Positions 27,512-37,075 of a stretch of DNA of 64,000 nucleotides are shown piece by piece. The notes under the pieces were generated by a model. The model ran no database searches, was not told where the DNA came from, and was given only the letters and a program-made list of their open reading frames with translations. Position 1 is the stretch's first letter; the number at the start of each line of letters is the position of its first letter. Source of the stretch: Lactiplantibacillus dongliensis (GTDB lineage Bacteria > Bacillota > Bacilli > Lactobacillales > Lactobacillaceae). The DNA lies in assembly GCF_005405105.1 (NCBI RefSeq), contig NZ_BJDK01000006.1, positions 55,367 to 119,366 on the forward strand. Reading direction: 5' to 3'. The position numbers and the translations under genes were made by a program.

Positions 27512-29680
27512 ATGTCTTTAAAAAACTTGCCTGCGGATGTTACCTACTATGATCTAAACAACGAAATCAATATTCCAGTCGATAACCAGATTCCGTTAAA
27601 TAAGGATCAAGAAGCGTTAGCCGCGTTTCTCGTTCAAAACGTCCAACCCAATACCAAAACTTTCGATAGCTTAAAAAACCGTTTCGACTATTTAGAAACG
27701 CATGACTATTTGGAAACTGGCTTTATCGCCAAATATGACTTTGCCTTTATTGAAAAACTATACGCTTACTTAAAGTCCCAAGATTTTCATTTTAAGACCT
27801 TCATGGCAGCGTACAAATTTTACGCGCAGTATGCCTTAAAGACTAACGATGGCGACTATTATTTGGAAAACTACATCGACCGTGTCGCCATGAACGCCCT
27901 CTACTTTGCTGACGGTGATCCTAAGCTAGCCATGGATCTCGCTGATGAGATTATCCATCAACGTTACCAACCAGCAACGCCGAGCTTCCTAAATGCTGGC
28001 CGGTCACGGCGTGGTGAATTAATCTCATGTTTCTTGATTCAATCCACCGATGACATGAATGCGATCGGCCGGACTATTAACTCCGCCTTACAACTTTCTC
28101 GAATCGGCGGTGGGGTCGGTATTAACCTCAGTAATTTACGCGGAGCCGGCGATCCAATCAAGCATATTGATGGTGCCGCTAGTGGCGTAGTCCCAGTCAT
28201 GAAATTATTGGAAGACAGCTTCTCTTACTCCAACCAATTGGGTCAACGTCAAGGTGCGGGGGTCGTTTACTTAAGCGTCTTCCACCCAGATATCATGGCC
28301 TTTTTATCCGCTAAAAAAGAAAACGCCGACGAAAAGATTCGCCTAAAGACGTTATCCTTAGGGGTTACGGTACCTGATAAATATTACGAACTGATTCGCG
28401 CTGATGCCGATATGTATTTATTCAGTCCTTACGGGGTTGAACGTGAATATGGCGTCCCATTCTCTTACGTCGATCTGACTAAAGAATATGACAACATGGT
28501 CAAGAACCCGAACATCAAGAAGACCAAAGTCAAAGCCCGCGACTTAGAAAATGAAATCAGTAAATTACAACAAGAATCCGGCTATCCTTACGTGGTAAAC
28601 ATTGATACTGCTAACCGGGAAAACCCAATTGATGGTAAAATTGTCATGAGTAACTTATGTTCAGAGGTCATGCAAGTCCAAACACCATCACTAATTAACG
28701 ATCAACAAGAATACGAAAAACTCGGGACCGATATTAGTTGTAACCTTGGTTCCACTAATATCGTCAATTTGATGCAATCCCCTGACTTTGGCCACTCGGT
28801 TGAAGCCATGGTCCGGGCCTTAACGTTTGTCACTGACAATTCTAACGTTGACGTGGTACCTTCGATTCAAAAGGGCAACCATCAGGCGCATACAATTGGC
28901 TTAGGGGCCATGGGCTTACACGCCTATTTTGCCAAGAACCATTTGGAATACGGCTGTAAAGAAGCGGTTGACTTTACGAATATCTACTTCTTACTCTTGA
29001 ACTACTGGACATTAAAAGCTTCAAATGAAATTGCCCGCGAACGTCACGAAACCTTCGTTAACTTCGACAAATCTAAATATGCGGATGGCTCTTATTTCGA
29101 CAAATATACAACACAAGCTTGGCAACCTAAATACGCCAAGACCGCTGAACTATTTGCTGGAATTAAGATTCCAACACAAGCGGATTGGGAAGCTTTAAAA
29201 GCAGCAGTCATGCGTGACGGACTTTACCATCAAAATCGGATGGCCGTCGCACCAAATGGGTCAATTTCCTATATCAACGACACGACCGCTAGCTTGCATC
29301 CAATCATTAATCGGGTCGAAGAACGACAAGAAAAGAAAATTGGTAAGATATATTATCCCGCTCCTTACCTTTCTAATGATACAATTAACTATTATAAGTC
29401 AGCTTATGATACTGATATGCGAAAAGTCATTGATGTCTATGCAGCGGCTCAACAACATGTGGACCAAGGCATGAGCTTAACACTCTTTATGCGCTCGACA
29501 ATTCCAGCCGGCTTATATGAATGGAAAGACGGCCGCACTGACAAGATGACCACGCGTGACTTAAACATTTTGCGGAACTACGCTCACCGCAAGGGTATCA
29601 AGTCAATCTACTACATTCGGACCTTTACCGACGACGACAGTGAAGTCGGCGTCAATGAATGTGAAAGCTGCGTCATTTAA
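27512..29680 (+). CDS. nrdE: Class Ib ribonucleoside-diphosphate reductase, large subunit
   Basis: NrdE reduces ribonucleoside diphosphates to deoxy forms. The 722-residue protein has the nucleotide-site and thiyl-radical region (SNLCSEVMQVQTPS and NLGSTNIVNLM), GLGAMGLHAYFA, PNGSISYINDTTASLHP, and the C-terminal redox cysteines in NECESCVI. ATG 27512 follows GAGGAG; the frame is open back to 27452 but that stretch contains the intercistronic hairpin and no start signal. It works with NrdF (radical subunit) and NrdH (electron donor). Confidence 0.97.
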   Translation: MSLKNLPADVTYYDLNNEINIPVDNQIPLNKDQEALAAFLVQNVQPNTKTFDSLKNRFDYLETHDYLETGFIAKYDFAFIEKLYAYLKSQDFHFKTFMAAYKFYAQYALKTNDGDYYLENYIDRVAMNALYFADGDPKLAMDLADEIIHQRYQPATPSFLNAGRSRRGELISCFLIQSTDDMNAIGRTINSALQLSRIGGGVGINLSNLRGAGDPIKHIDGAASGVVPVMKLLEDSFSYSNQLGQRQGAGVVYLSVFHPDIMAFLSAKKENADEKIRLKTLSLGVTVPDKYYELIRADADMYLFSPYGVEREYGVPFSYVDLTKEYDNMVKNPNIKKTKVKARDLENEISKLQQESGYPYVVNIDTANRENPIDGKIVMSNLCSEVMQVQTPSLINDQQEYEKLGTDISCNLGSTNIVNLMQSPDFGHSVEAMVRALTFVTDNSNVDVVPSIQKGNHQAHTIGLGAMGLHAYFAKNHLEYGCKEAVDFTNIYFLLLNYWTLKASNEIARERHETFVNFDKSKYADGSYFDKYTTQAWQPKYAKTAELFAGIKIPTQADWEALKAAVMRDGLYHQNRMAVAPNGSISYINDTTASLHPIINRVEERQEKKIGKIYYPAPYLSNDTINYYKSAYDTDMRKVIDVYAAAQQHVDQGMSLTLFMRSTIPAGLYEWKDGRTDKMTTRDLNILRNYAHRKGIKSIYYIRTFTDDDSEVGVNECESCVI

Positions 29681-29709
29681 GACATTAGATTTTTAGGAGG
29701 ACACTAGTT

Positions 29710-30720
29710 ATGGCAACAGATTTGGCTTACTACCAAAAATTGCTCAGTAATGGCAACTATAAAGCGATTAACTGGGATCAGGTTTCAGATGCAATTGATA
29801 AAAGTACTTGGGAAAAATTAACGGAACAATTCTGGTTAGATACACGGATTCCAGTTTCTAACGATATGTCAGATTGGCGTAACTTGGATGATGATCATCG
29901 TTGGGTGGTTGGCCACGTCTTTGGTGGGTTGACGTTATTAGACACGTTACAATCACAAGATGGGTTACAATCTTTGCGTCGCCACGTTGTCACATCCCAT
30001 GAAACAGCGGTTTTAAATAACATTCAATTTATGGAATCCGTTCATGCTAAGAGTTATTCAACCATCTTCGAAACTTTGAACACTCCCGATGAGATCAACG
30101 AAATCTTCGACTGGAGTGACAGTGAAGAATATCTACAAAACAAGGCTCAATGGATCTACAAACTCTATGATAATTTAGATGAAGATCCTTTGAAGCAAAA
30201 GGTTGCCAACGTCTTTCTAGAAACCTTCTTATTCTACTCAGGCTTCTATACCCCACTTTATTACTTGGGGCATAACCAATTGCCAAACGTCGCTGAAATC
30301 ATCAAATTGATTTTACGGGACGAAAGTGTCCATGGAACCTATATTGGCTATAAATTCCAATTAGGCTTTAAGGAACGCTCTGAAAAAGAACAAGCCGCTT
30401 TCAAAGACTGGATGTTTGACTTCCTTTACAAACTCTACGAAAACGAAGAAAATTATGTGCATTTGGTTTATGACCAAGTCGGCTGGTCCGATGAAGTCTT
30501 AACCTTTAGTCGCTACAACGCTAACAAGGCCTTGATGAACTTAGGTCAAGATGCCCTCTTCCCAGACACTGCCGATGATGTTAATCCAGTTGTCATGAAT
30601 GGGATCTCAACGGGGACTTCAAACCACGACTTCTTCTCACAAGTTGGGAATGGCTACCGGTTAGGTCAAGTTGAAGCCATGCAAGACACCGATTATGATA
30701 TCGGTAACCCCGACGACTAA
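29710..30720 (+). CDS. nrdF: Class Ib ribonucleoside-diphosphate reductase, small subunit
   Basis: NrdF carries the dimetal centre and tyrosyl radical. The 336-residue protein has the ferritin-like helices with metal ligands in DTLQSQDGLQ-like, ESVHAKSYSTIF and LILRDESVHGTYIGY segments. RBS AGGAGG precedes ATG 29710. It follows nrdE by 29 bases and ends at a strong terminator, closing the operon. In other species NrdI supplies the oxidant that builds the manganese cofactor; that gene must be elsewhere. Confidence 0.97.
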   Translation: MATDLAYYQKLLSNGNYKAINWDQVSDAIDKSTWEKLTEQFWLDTRIPVSNDMSDWRNLDDDHRWVVGHVFGGLTLLDTLQSQDGLQSLRRHVVTSHETAVLNNIQFMESVHAKSYSTIFETLNTPDEINEIFDWSDSEEYLQNKAQWIYKLYDNLDEDPLKQKVANVFLETFLFYSGFYTPLYYLGHNQLPNVAEIIKLILRDESVHGTYIGYKFQLGFKERSEKEQAAFKDWMFDFLYKLYENEENYVHLVYDQVGWSDEVLTFSRYNANKALMNLGQDALFPDTADDVNPVVMNGISTGTSNHDFFSQVGNGYRLGQVEAMQDTDYDIGNPDD

Positions 30721-30735
30721 CTGTCATTAGGGTTT

Positions 30736-30772
30736 AAAAAGGCGCGCGGCTCACCTGAGTCACGCGCCTTTT
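30736..30772 (+). terminator. Terminator of the nrd operon
   Basis: AAAAAGGCGCGCG ... CGCGCCTTTT, a GC-rich hairpin directly after nrdF. Confidence 0.85.
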
Positions 30773-30808
30773 AGGTTAGTTGACAAACTTTAAATTGGAG
30801 GTTTTGCA

Positions 30809-31384
30809 ATGGCAATTCATAATGTCTGTGTCTTTTGTGGCTCGAATTCGGGCCTTGATCCTAAATATGCGGCTAAAACCGTCGCTTTAGGCCAGTATTT
30901 AGCTGAAAATGACTATCAACTCGTCTACGGTGGCGGCGACCATGGCTTGATGGGTAAAGTCGCGACTGCAACGCTGGACGCCGGTGGCCGTGTCATCGGC
31001 ATCATTCCTCGCTTTCTTGTTGAACGGGGCTTGGCTTTAAAGAACGTCACCACGTTTATCGAAACCAAGACAATGAACGAACGCAAAGAAAAAATGCTCC
31101 ATTTAGCCGACGCCTTCATTGTCTTACCCGGTGGCTTTGGCACGTTTGAAGAGTTCTTACAAATGCTGTCCTGGAGTCAGATGGATATCCATCAAAAACC
31201 AATCGCCTTATATAACATCGATGGTTTTTACGATCCCATGGTCGACATGATGAAGATGAGCACTAAGATGGGCTTCGCCCCCACTGAAAATCTAGATCTC
31301 TTTATCGATGGTAAAACGTTGCCTGAAATCTTTGCTAAGTTTCAAACATTCAAACACGTCTTACCACCTAAATACACCAATTAA
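30809..31384 (+). CDS. LOG-family nucleoside 5'-monophosphate phosphoribohydrolase
   Basis: A 191-residue member of the LOG family (formerly misnamed lysine decarboxylase). These enzymes release the base from nucleoside monophosphates, such as cytokinin ribotides in plants. The two signature motifs are present: NERKEKM and PGGFGTFEEF. The start VCVFCGSNSGLDPKY and LVYGGGDHGLMG form the Rossmann phosphate site. RBS GGAGG is 7 bases ahead. It stands between two terminators, so it is monocistronic. The physiological substrate in bacteria is unclear. Confidence 0.9.
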   Translation: MAIHNVCVFCGSNSGLDPKYAAKTVALGQYLAENDYQLVYGGGDHGLMGKVATATLDAGGRVIGIIPRFLVERGLALKNVTTFIETKTMNERKEKMLHLADAFIVLPGGFGTFEEFLQMLSWSQMDIHQKPIALYNIDGFYDPMVDMMKMSTKMGFAPTENLDLFIDGKTLPEIFAKFQTFKHVLPPKYTN

Positions 31385-31398
31385 ATGCTCGTTACACT

Positions 31399-31448
31399 AA
31401 AAAGGTCGCTAATGACTTGGAATTTTCCAAATCATTAGCGACCTTTTT
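31399..31448. terminator. Bidirectional terminator between the LOG gene and mprF
   Basis: AAAAAGGTCGCTAATGACTTGG - loop - CCAAATCATTAGCGACCTTTTT (arms listed from both sides), about 20 bp of stem with A/T tracts on both sides. Confidence 0.9.
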
Positions 31449-31460
31449 GAACTTAGCGGA

Positions 31461-34082
31461 CTAACGACGATGATTTAAATTTTGTAACCATTTCGGTACT
31501 AAAAATACATGATGACTGTGAGGCCCTTTAACCCGCGTATTCACAACTTGTAACAACTGTAAGACCGTAAAGATCAACGAGTTACGTTTGCGATAAGCAA
31601 TGTATTTTGGCGCCCAATCTGTCACATACTTCTCTTTATAAGACCGTAACCCTTGAAAGCCGTACAGTTGATAGCCATACTCATAGATCAAATGTGCAAT
31701 CTTTTCCTGAATAAAACTATACCGTGAGACCCCCACACCAGCTAACGGCGCCATCCCCATATTAAAGCTCGTATATCCTTGATCGCGCGCTTGTTCAAAG
31801 AGATGGACAAAAACCGTATCCATGATGCCCGATGGCGCCGCTTGACTCGACCGCATCAAGTCAATCGAGGCCACGTCTTGATTCCCTTGTGGCATGATAT
31901 TCGCAAATGCCACGATTACTTGATCTGGATTGTAGACAACGGCAACGGGGGCTTGATTCAAATAAGTTTCATCGAAAAAGCCTAATGAGAAGCCCTTTTC
32001 CGATTCACCATGCAACCAGCTATCTGAAACCGCCCGTAAAGCCGTCATTGTGGCAGCATCAAACGGCGGTTGTAACACTTTAAACGTATACTGCTCACGA
32101 ACAAACTTATTCATCAGGGCCCGCTCCCCCCGTAATCGCTTACCGGCCAAGCTAAAGTCGGCCAACTTAACGTGACCTTCTTCACCCGTCTTAATAAAGT
32201 CAAAGCCCATTTCATGTAACCGCATCGTCAAGGATTCACTAATCTCATAAAAGACTAACGAGTAGCCATCGCTGTCAGCGTCGTCCATGAGCTGTTCTAA
32301 GGCCGGCTGCAGATAGTCCTGGTTACCAAACGGCTCACCCATTAAAATCAGTTTATCGGCCTTCTGTTGGTATAAAAAGATAAGCTGGTCGACGTTATCC
32401 ACTTGATAGTAGTAAACGAGCTTATCGTTCAAAAACGCCAGTTGCGAGATTTCATTGCCCCCATAGGTCGTTATCACTTGGCGTACCCGGGCAATATCCA
32501 ACGTTTGACCCAAGCGCGGATTATGACCACTAGCAAAATAGCGATCCATCGCTACTAAAATTAACGCTGCTAAAACCAGCCCGATAATCCCAAAGACCCA
32601 TAATTTCTGCGACGGGAAAAACAAGGCTGACGGGACCGCATGCCGATGATGAATTTGGGGCGCATTGTAAACGCCGACAATCGTATACAACACAAAGGTC
32701 ACCACGTAGACGCAACTCACCCATAACGTTTGTCCCCATGAAAAGGCCAAGCGTTGCCGATAATATGCTTTTCGTGACAATGCCACCAGCGCTAAAATAA
32801 TCACTAGGAAAATAATAAACTTCAGCGAAATCGCATCATAAACGACTAGCCAACGAATCGTATTTAAAATAGCAATCAATAAGACGATCACGGTTGGCCA
32901 GAAAGCCTTCTTAACCCGACCAGCCGTCCCTAGAGCGACCCCAATCAATAGAAAGGCCATAATGATGCTGCTGGCTTGGTTGATAAAGAAAAACGTAAAC
33001 GGATAGACCCGTAAAAAAAGCTTATTATTATAGGCGAAATTCGGTACCGTCGACATGAGCAACATTAAGAAGCCCGATAGATACAGGAATAGCGTCAACG
33101 TCATTTGCGCCACCCGTTGAATCGCTACGCGCGGAATGCCTTCCAGCCGCGTGTTAATGCGATGCCCCATATCATGGATAAATAACCCTAAGCCGAATGC
33201 AAACGGAATAATATAGTAAAATAACCGATAAAAGAGCAACCAGGCTACCGCATCCGGCCGTGAAACGCCGACCGCCCCTAAGCCGAAAATCATGAAGACA
33301 TCAAATGACCCGATTCCCCCAGGGACCATCGAAACTTCCCCAACCACGGAGGCAATCACAAATAATGGCACTACCGCTGCAAAGTCAATCGGCAGGTCCA
33401 TAAAGTTCCCAATCAGTAAGAAGAACAGCACACATCCCGTCCACTCACCAAATGAACCACTTAATAAACGCACCACGTTCCCTAACGTTAACCCATCAAA
33501 AAATTCGGAATCATTCACGCGGGTAAAGATAAAAATGGCTGGAAAATAAATTGCGCCACCCACTAGCCAGATCCAGTAACTGTCATAGATCCGACCAATG
33601 CCAAAGCCGTACACCAGAACCAGCGAGATCATACAATACAGTGACAATCCCGAAACTAGAAATAGCGCAATCTTTGAAATAGCAAAAACAATTTGCTTTT
33701 TAGTTGCCCCTTTATTATAAAAATTAGCGCGTAATGAAGCCCCTAAGACGCCCCCAAAACCACCAATATTTGTAAACGTATTCGTGATCCATCCGGCCTT
33801 AGCAATATATGCTGGCGTATAATGGTCTGGTAAAAACTTAGTAATCATCACGTCATACGTCAACATTGGCGTCACCGCGATCATCCCGATAATCACCATA
33901 CTTAATAGATGCCACCCGCTTTGCGAGGCCAGGGCAACGCCTAATTCAGCCCCAGAAACTTCCTTCGCAATCTTGCCGACTTCAGTAATCACAAACAGTA
34001 ACACGGAGAAAATAAAAATGGCTTTAATAATCCCCATCCGCTTGTTGATCATGGCGCCTAGTTTTTGCAGCGTTGCTTTCAA
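31461..34082 (-). CDS. mprF: Phosphatidylglycerol lysyltransferase MprF
   Basis: MprF transfers lysine from Lys-tRNA to phosphatidylglycerol and flips the product. This lowers surface charge and protects against cationic peptides and daptomycin. The 873-residue protein has an N-terminal flippase part with about 14 membrane segments (residues 15 to ~515, including FTNIGGFGGVLGASLRANFY and MVPGGIGSFDVFM). The soluble C-terminal synthase domain (about 535-873) has LMGEPFGNQDYL, SIDLMRSSQ, and GMAPLAGVG and YGFQGLRSYKEKY near the end. The start is TTG at 34082 after GGGGGA. Both domains are complete. It is monocistronic. Confidence 0.95.
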   Translation of the reverse strand: MKATLQKLGAMINKRMGIIKAIFIFSVLLFVITEVGKIAKEVSGAELGVALASQSGWHLLSMVIIGMIAVTPMLTYDVMITKFLPDHYTPAYIAKAGWITNTFTNIGGFGGVLGASLRANFYNKGATKKQIVFAISKIALFLVSGLSLYCMISLVLVYGFGIGRIYDSYWIWLVGGAIYFPAIFIFTRVNDSEFFDGLTLGNVVRLLSGSFGEWTGCVLFFLLIGNFMDLPIDFAAVVPLFVIASVVGEVSMVPGGIGSFDVFMIFGLGAVGVSRPDAVAWLLFYRLFYYIIPFAFGLGLFIHDMGHRINTRLEGIPRVAIQRVAQMTLTLFLYLSGFLMLLMSTVPNFAYNNKLFLRVYPFTFFFINQASSIIMAFLLIGVALGTAGRVKKAFWPTVIVLLIAILNTIRWLVVYDAISLKFIIFLVIILALVALSRKAYYRQRLAFSWGQTLWVSCVYVVTFVLYTIVGVYNAPQIHHRHAVPSALFFPSQKLWVFGIIGLVLAALILVAMDRYFASGHNPRLGQTLDIARVRQVITTYGGNEISQLAFLNDKLVYYYQVDNVDQLIFLYQQKADKLILMGEPFGNQDYLQPALEQLMDDADSDGYSLVFYEISESLTMRLHEMGFDFIKTGEEGHVKLADFSLAGKRLRGERALMNKFVREQYTFKVLQPPFDAATMTALRAVSDSWLHGESEKGFSLGFFDETYLNQAPVAVVYNPDQVIVAFANIMPQGNQDVASIDLMRSSQAAPSGIMDTVFVHLFEQARDQGYTSFNMGMAPLAGVGVSRYSFIQEKIAHLIYEYGYQLYGFQGLRSYKEKYVTDWAPKYIAYRKRNSLIFTVLQLLQVVNTRVKGPHSHHVFLVPKWLQNLNHRR

Positions 34083-34304
34083 AAATCATTCCCCCAATAA
34101 TCTGATTGTTCCTATTATCGCAATCTTACTGGATTTACACAACCGACCGCTAATATTTCAACCTTAATCTTAACCAGTGACGACTTGGATCGTTGGTTAG
34201 TAAGTTCCCCGTTTTCTATAACTACGCAAATGAGTGGTCATTCTCACGGATATATTTAATTCAATATCAGTCAAAGGGACTGGCAATTCCGGCTAGACCA
34301 AGTC

Positions 34305-34379
34305 TAGTTTTGAAGATCACCGTTTGGCTTCAAAATGGCCCCTGGCGTTCCAGCGTTTTAGGAACCAACCGACAGGCGA
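34305..34379 (+). repeat. Diverged copy A of an intergenic element also found at 57150-57224
   Basis: This 75-base stretch matches the reverse complement of 57150-57224 at about four positions in five without gaps. Shared blocks include TTGGCTTCAAAATG and TGGCGTTCCAGC. Inside it TTTTGAAG pairs with CTTCAAAA. Weaker likeness continues upstream (for example GAGTGGTCATTCTCACGGA near 34230). The whole stretch 34083-34546 holds no gene that I can see; it contains this element and the repeat at 34465-34507. Confidence 0.75.
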
Positions 34380-34464
34380 CAACTCTAACTAAAATCAACC
34401 GACTTAATCGAGACAACACTCTGTTACTCATTAGCATGCCCAGTATTCACTCATATCAGTTGAA

Positions 34465-34507
34465 AATTCGGGTACAAAAAATTCTGTACCCGAATTGTAC
34501 CCGAATT
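34465..34507. repeat. 12-bp inverted repeat with an added tandem half-site
   Basis: AATTCGGGTACA - 8 bases - TGTACCCGAATT, a perfect dyad, followed at once by a second GTACCCGAATT. So the unit GTACCCGAATT occurs twice in tandem and once inverted. It lies in the gap between mprF (divergent) and the rplL terminator. It has no T tract. Confidence 0.8.
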
Positions 34508-34546
34508 CCAGCTGTGACCATCGACATCAATTAAAAAAATTTGGAC

Positions 34547-34591
34547 AAAAAAAGACCAGACACCCCGTCATTACAACGGGGTGTCTGGTCT
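34547..34591 (-). terminator. Terminator of the rplJ-rplL operon
   Basis: Minus-strand AGACCAGACACCCCGT - 7 bases - ACGGGGTGTCTGGTCT, a perfect 16-bp stem followed by TTTTTT. Confidence 0.95.
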
Positions 34592-34615
34592 AACGTGGCT
34601 CTTTAAGTAAGTAAA

Positions 34616-34984
34616 TTACTTAAGAGTTACCACGCCACCAACTTCTTCAAGTTTAGCCTTGATGTCGTTAGCTTCGTCTTCTGAAACGCCTTCCTTAACA
34701 ACTGAAGGTACGTTGTCAACAAGACCCTTAGCGTCTTTCAAACCAAGACCGGTGATATCGCGAACGGCCTTAATAGCCTTAACCTTTTGGTCACCAGATT
34801 CAGTTAATTCAACATCGTATGAATCCTTAGCAGCGGCAGCGTCGCCACCAGCAGCGCCAGCAACAGCAACGGGTGCTGAAGCTGAGACATCGAATTCTTC
34901 TTCGATAGCCTTAACTAAGTCGTTTAAATCTGAAATTGATGCTTCTTTTAATGAAGCAATAATACTATCTTTATCAAAAGCCAT
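34616..34984 (-). CDS. rplL: Ribosomal protein L7/L12
   Basis: The flexible stalk protein that recruits translation factors. The 122-residue protein has the N-terminal dimerisation domain ([20 protein letters not shown]), an Ala/Gly-rich hinge (about 38-53) and the C-terminal factor-binding domain with [22 protein letters not shown] sequence (here [20 protein letters not shown]). ATG 34984 follows GGAGG; an upstream frame to 34999 is not used. It forms an operon with rplJ, autoregulated through the L10 leader. Confidence 0.98.
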   Translation of the reverse strand: MAFDKDSIIASLKEASISDLNDLVKAIEEEFDVSASAPVAVAGAAGGDAAAAKDSYDVELTESGDQKVKAIKAVRDITGLGLKDAKGLVDNVPSVVKEGVSEDEANDIKAKLEEVGGVVTLK

Positions 34985-35035
34985 TTTGTGTTCCTCCATT
35001 TTATATGAACTATTTTTTAGTTTACACCAACAGCA

Positions 35036-35539
35036 TTAAGCTGCGTCTTCGTCGCCCTTTTCAGCAATCGCCTTAACAGCGTATGCCACGTTACGAACAG
35101 GTGCTTGTAACAAGTTAGCGATAGTAGCCAATAATTCTTCACGTGATGGCATCGTAGCGTATTCTTGAACTTCTTCAAGAGAAGCAACTTTACCTTCGAT
35201 AACGCCACCCTTTAATTGAAGGGCATCGGCAGTTTTCGCGAAGTTAGCTAAAATCTTAGCTGGTGCAACTGGGTCTTCTTCAGAGAAGGCAACGGCAGTA
35301 GGACCAGAAAAGACATCGTTTAAGTCAGCATAACCAGCTTTTTCAGCTGCACGTACCATGATCTTGTTCTTGATAACGCGCATCTTAACACCAGCTTCAC
35401 GTAATTGCTTACGTAAGTCAGTAACTTGTTCAACTGTCAAACCACGGTAATCTACAACGATAGCAGATACAGCGCTCTTCAATTGTTCTGTGACTTCTTC
35501 AACTTCTTTTGCTTTTACAGCAACAGTTTCTTTACTCAA
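35036..35539 (-). CDS. rplJ: Ribosomal protein L10
   Basis: L10 anchors L7/L12 dimers to 23S rRNA. The 167-residue protein begins [19 protein letters not shown] and has [20 protein letters not shown] and [16 protein letters not shown], typical of L10. The TTG at 35539 is 6 bases after GGAGGTG, so it is chosen over a GTG at 35548 that lies inside that ribosome site. It is autoregulated by binding its own leader together with L7/L12. Confidence 0.96.
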   Translation of the reverse strand: MSKETVAVKAKEVEEVTEQLKSAVSAIVVDYRGLTVEQVTDLRKQLREAGVKMRVIKNKIMVRAAEKAGYADLNDVFSGPTAVAFSEEDPVAPAKILANFAKTADALQLKGGVIEGKVASLEEVQEYATMPSREELLATIANLLQAPVRNVAYAVKAIAEKGDEDAA

Positions 35540-35544
35540 CAGAT

Positions 35545-35741
35545 TCACCTCCCAGAATTTTGGTTCAGGGATTTAAAAAAAATCCCTATGTCCACCAAGA
35601 CATAGAGAAAAAACAATGTCCTCGGCAGGTATCGAATTAAGGCCGTTAAGCCGCCTGAGTCTTAGGTAGAGATATAACTTAACCTCTAGTAATCTATCAC
35701 AGATCACCCGCGGGGTCAATTGTTTTAATAATTTTTAATCC
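35545..35741 (-). promoter_or_regulatory. L10 leader (autoregulatory 5' region of rplJ-rplL)
   Basis: About 190 bases between rplA and rplJ hold the conserved L10-binding motif (minus strand ATACCTGCCGAGGAC) with the flanking helix. A hairpin CTATGTC-TTGGTG-GACATAG then runs into GGGATTTTTTTT, which could act as an attenuator. Position and motif match the known Firmicutes L10 leader family. Confidence 0.85.
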
Positions 35742-36431
35742 TTAAAATGTAGCTAAGTCAACACGTACCGCTGGGGTAAAGGTTGATGTCACTACTAAGT
35801 TTTGGATGAAAGTCCCACGTACTGAGGCTGGACGAGCTTTAACGATGACATCTTCAATGGTCTTGAAGTTACCAACAAGCTTGTCAGTATCAAATGATAC
35901 CTTGCCAACAGGAACGTGCACATTACCATCACGGTCAGTCCGGTAAGTCACCTTACCAGCTTTTGAATCACTAACCGCTTTAGTAACATCCATCGTAACC
36001 GTCCCAGTCTTAGGGTTAGGCATTAACCCTTTAGGACCAAGAACCCGACCTAAACGACCAACTTGGGCCATCATGTCAGGGGTTGCGATTGCGACATCAA
36101 AGTCTAACCAACCGTCTTGGATACGGCTAACTAAGTCAGCTTCACCAACGACGTCAGCACCAGCTGCTTCAGCTTCTTTGGCCTTGTCGCCTTTAGCAAA
36201 TACGATCACGGTTTGTTCTTTACCGGTACCGTTTGGTAAGACAACTGCACCACGAAGTTGTTGGTCAGCTTGCTTTGTGTCAACGTTTAATTTGAATGCA
36301 ACTTCAACGGTTGCATCAAACTTTGCGAAATCCATTTTTTTAACCAAGTCTACCGCTTCAGTTACATCGTAAGCTTTGTCACGATCAACGAGCTTAGCGG
36401 CGTCTTGGTATTGTTTACTTTTCTTTGCCAT
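35742..36431 (-). CDS. rplA: Ribosomal protein L1
   Basis: L1 forms the mobile stalk next to the E site and represses its own operon. The 229-residue protein begins [20 protein letters not shown] and contains the L1 signature [18 protein letters not shown] and [17 protein letters not shown] 36431 follows AAGGAGG. It follows rplK by 100 bases; that gap has a hairpin (GACACATTCAT - TTTG - ATGAAGTGTC) that may be part of feedback control. Confidence 0.98.
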   Translation of the reverse strand: MAKKSKQYQDAAKLVDRDKAYDVTEAVDLVKKMDFAKFDATVEVAFKLNVDTKQADQQLRGAVVLPNGTGKEQTVIVFAKGDKAKEAEAAGADVVGEADLVSRIQDGWLDFDVAIATPDMMAQVGRLGRVLGPKGLMPNPKTGTVTMDVTKAVSDSKAGKVTYRTDRDGNVHVPVGKVSFDTDKLVGNFKTIEDVIVKARPASVRGTFIQNLVVTSTFTPAVRVDLATF

Positions 36432-36531
36432 CTAAGTGTTTTCCTCCTTGCAAATGTGGTTCAAACGGAGATTTCCTCCCACTTGACACATTCATTTTGA
36501 TGAAGTGTCCGACATACTCTTCAGTATTGAA

Positions 36532-36957
36532 TTAGCCTTCGACAGTGAATCCCATACTACGAGCAGTACCTTCGATCATGCGCATAGCTGCTTCAACATC
36601 AGCTGCGTTTAGATCTTGCATTTTAGTTTCAGCAATTTCCTTAACTTGAGCAGAAGTTACGGTTGCAACTTTGTTCGTGTTAGGTTCGCCAGAACCATGT
36701 TCAACACCGGCAGCTTTCTTTAAAAGAACGGCAGCAGGTGGGGTCTTAGTGATGAAGTCGAATGAACGATCTTCGTACACCGTAATCACTACAGGGATGA
36801 TCATACCTGCTTGATCAGCAGTACGAGCATTGAAATCCTTAGTGAAACCCATGATATTGATACCTGCTTGACCTAATGCTGGGCCAACTGGCGGAGCAGG
36901 TGTTGCTTTGCCCGCAGGAATTTGTAATTTAACAACGTTAGCTACTTTTTTAGCCAC
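36532..36957 (-). CDS. rplK: Ribosomal protein L11
   Basis: L11 forms the GTPase-associated centre with 23S rRNA and is the site affected by thiostrepton-type antibiotics. It is 141 residues from GTG 36957, the usual length, beginning [16 protein letters not shown] and containing [26 protein letters not shown] stands 8 bases ahead. The frame extends upstream to 37056, but that extension overlaps the promoter and is rejected. Confidence 0.98.
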   Translation of the reverse strand: MAKKVANVVKLQIPAGKATPAPPVGPALGQAGINIMGFTKDFNARTADQAGMIIPVVITVYEDRSFDFITKTPPAAVLLKKAAGVEHGSGEPNTNKVATVTSAQVKEIAETKMQDLNAADVEAAMRMIEGTARSMGFTVEG

Positions 36958-37046
36958 GAGACATTCCTCCTTAGTCCGTGATGTGGTAAATGGAGCTGAG
37001 TTTTTGCTCCTCCCACGTAAACGTGCATACGTGACGCACAAACGAT

Positions 37047-37075
37047 ATTCTACCACATCTATTTTTCATCAGCAA
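37047..37075 (-). promoter_or_regulatory. rplK-rplA promoter inside the end of the hydrolase gene
   Basis: Minus strand TTGCTG, 17 bases, TAGAAT. The -35 box lies in the last codons of the alpha/beta hydrolase gene. About 90 bases of leader with small hairpins (GGAGC - AAAAACTCA - GCTCC) separate it from rplK. Confidence 0.6.
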
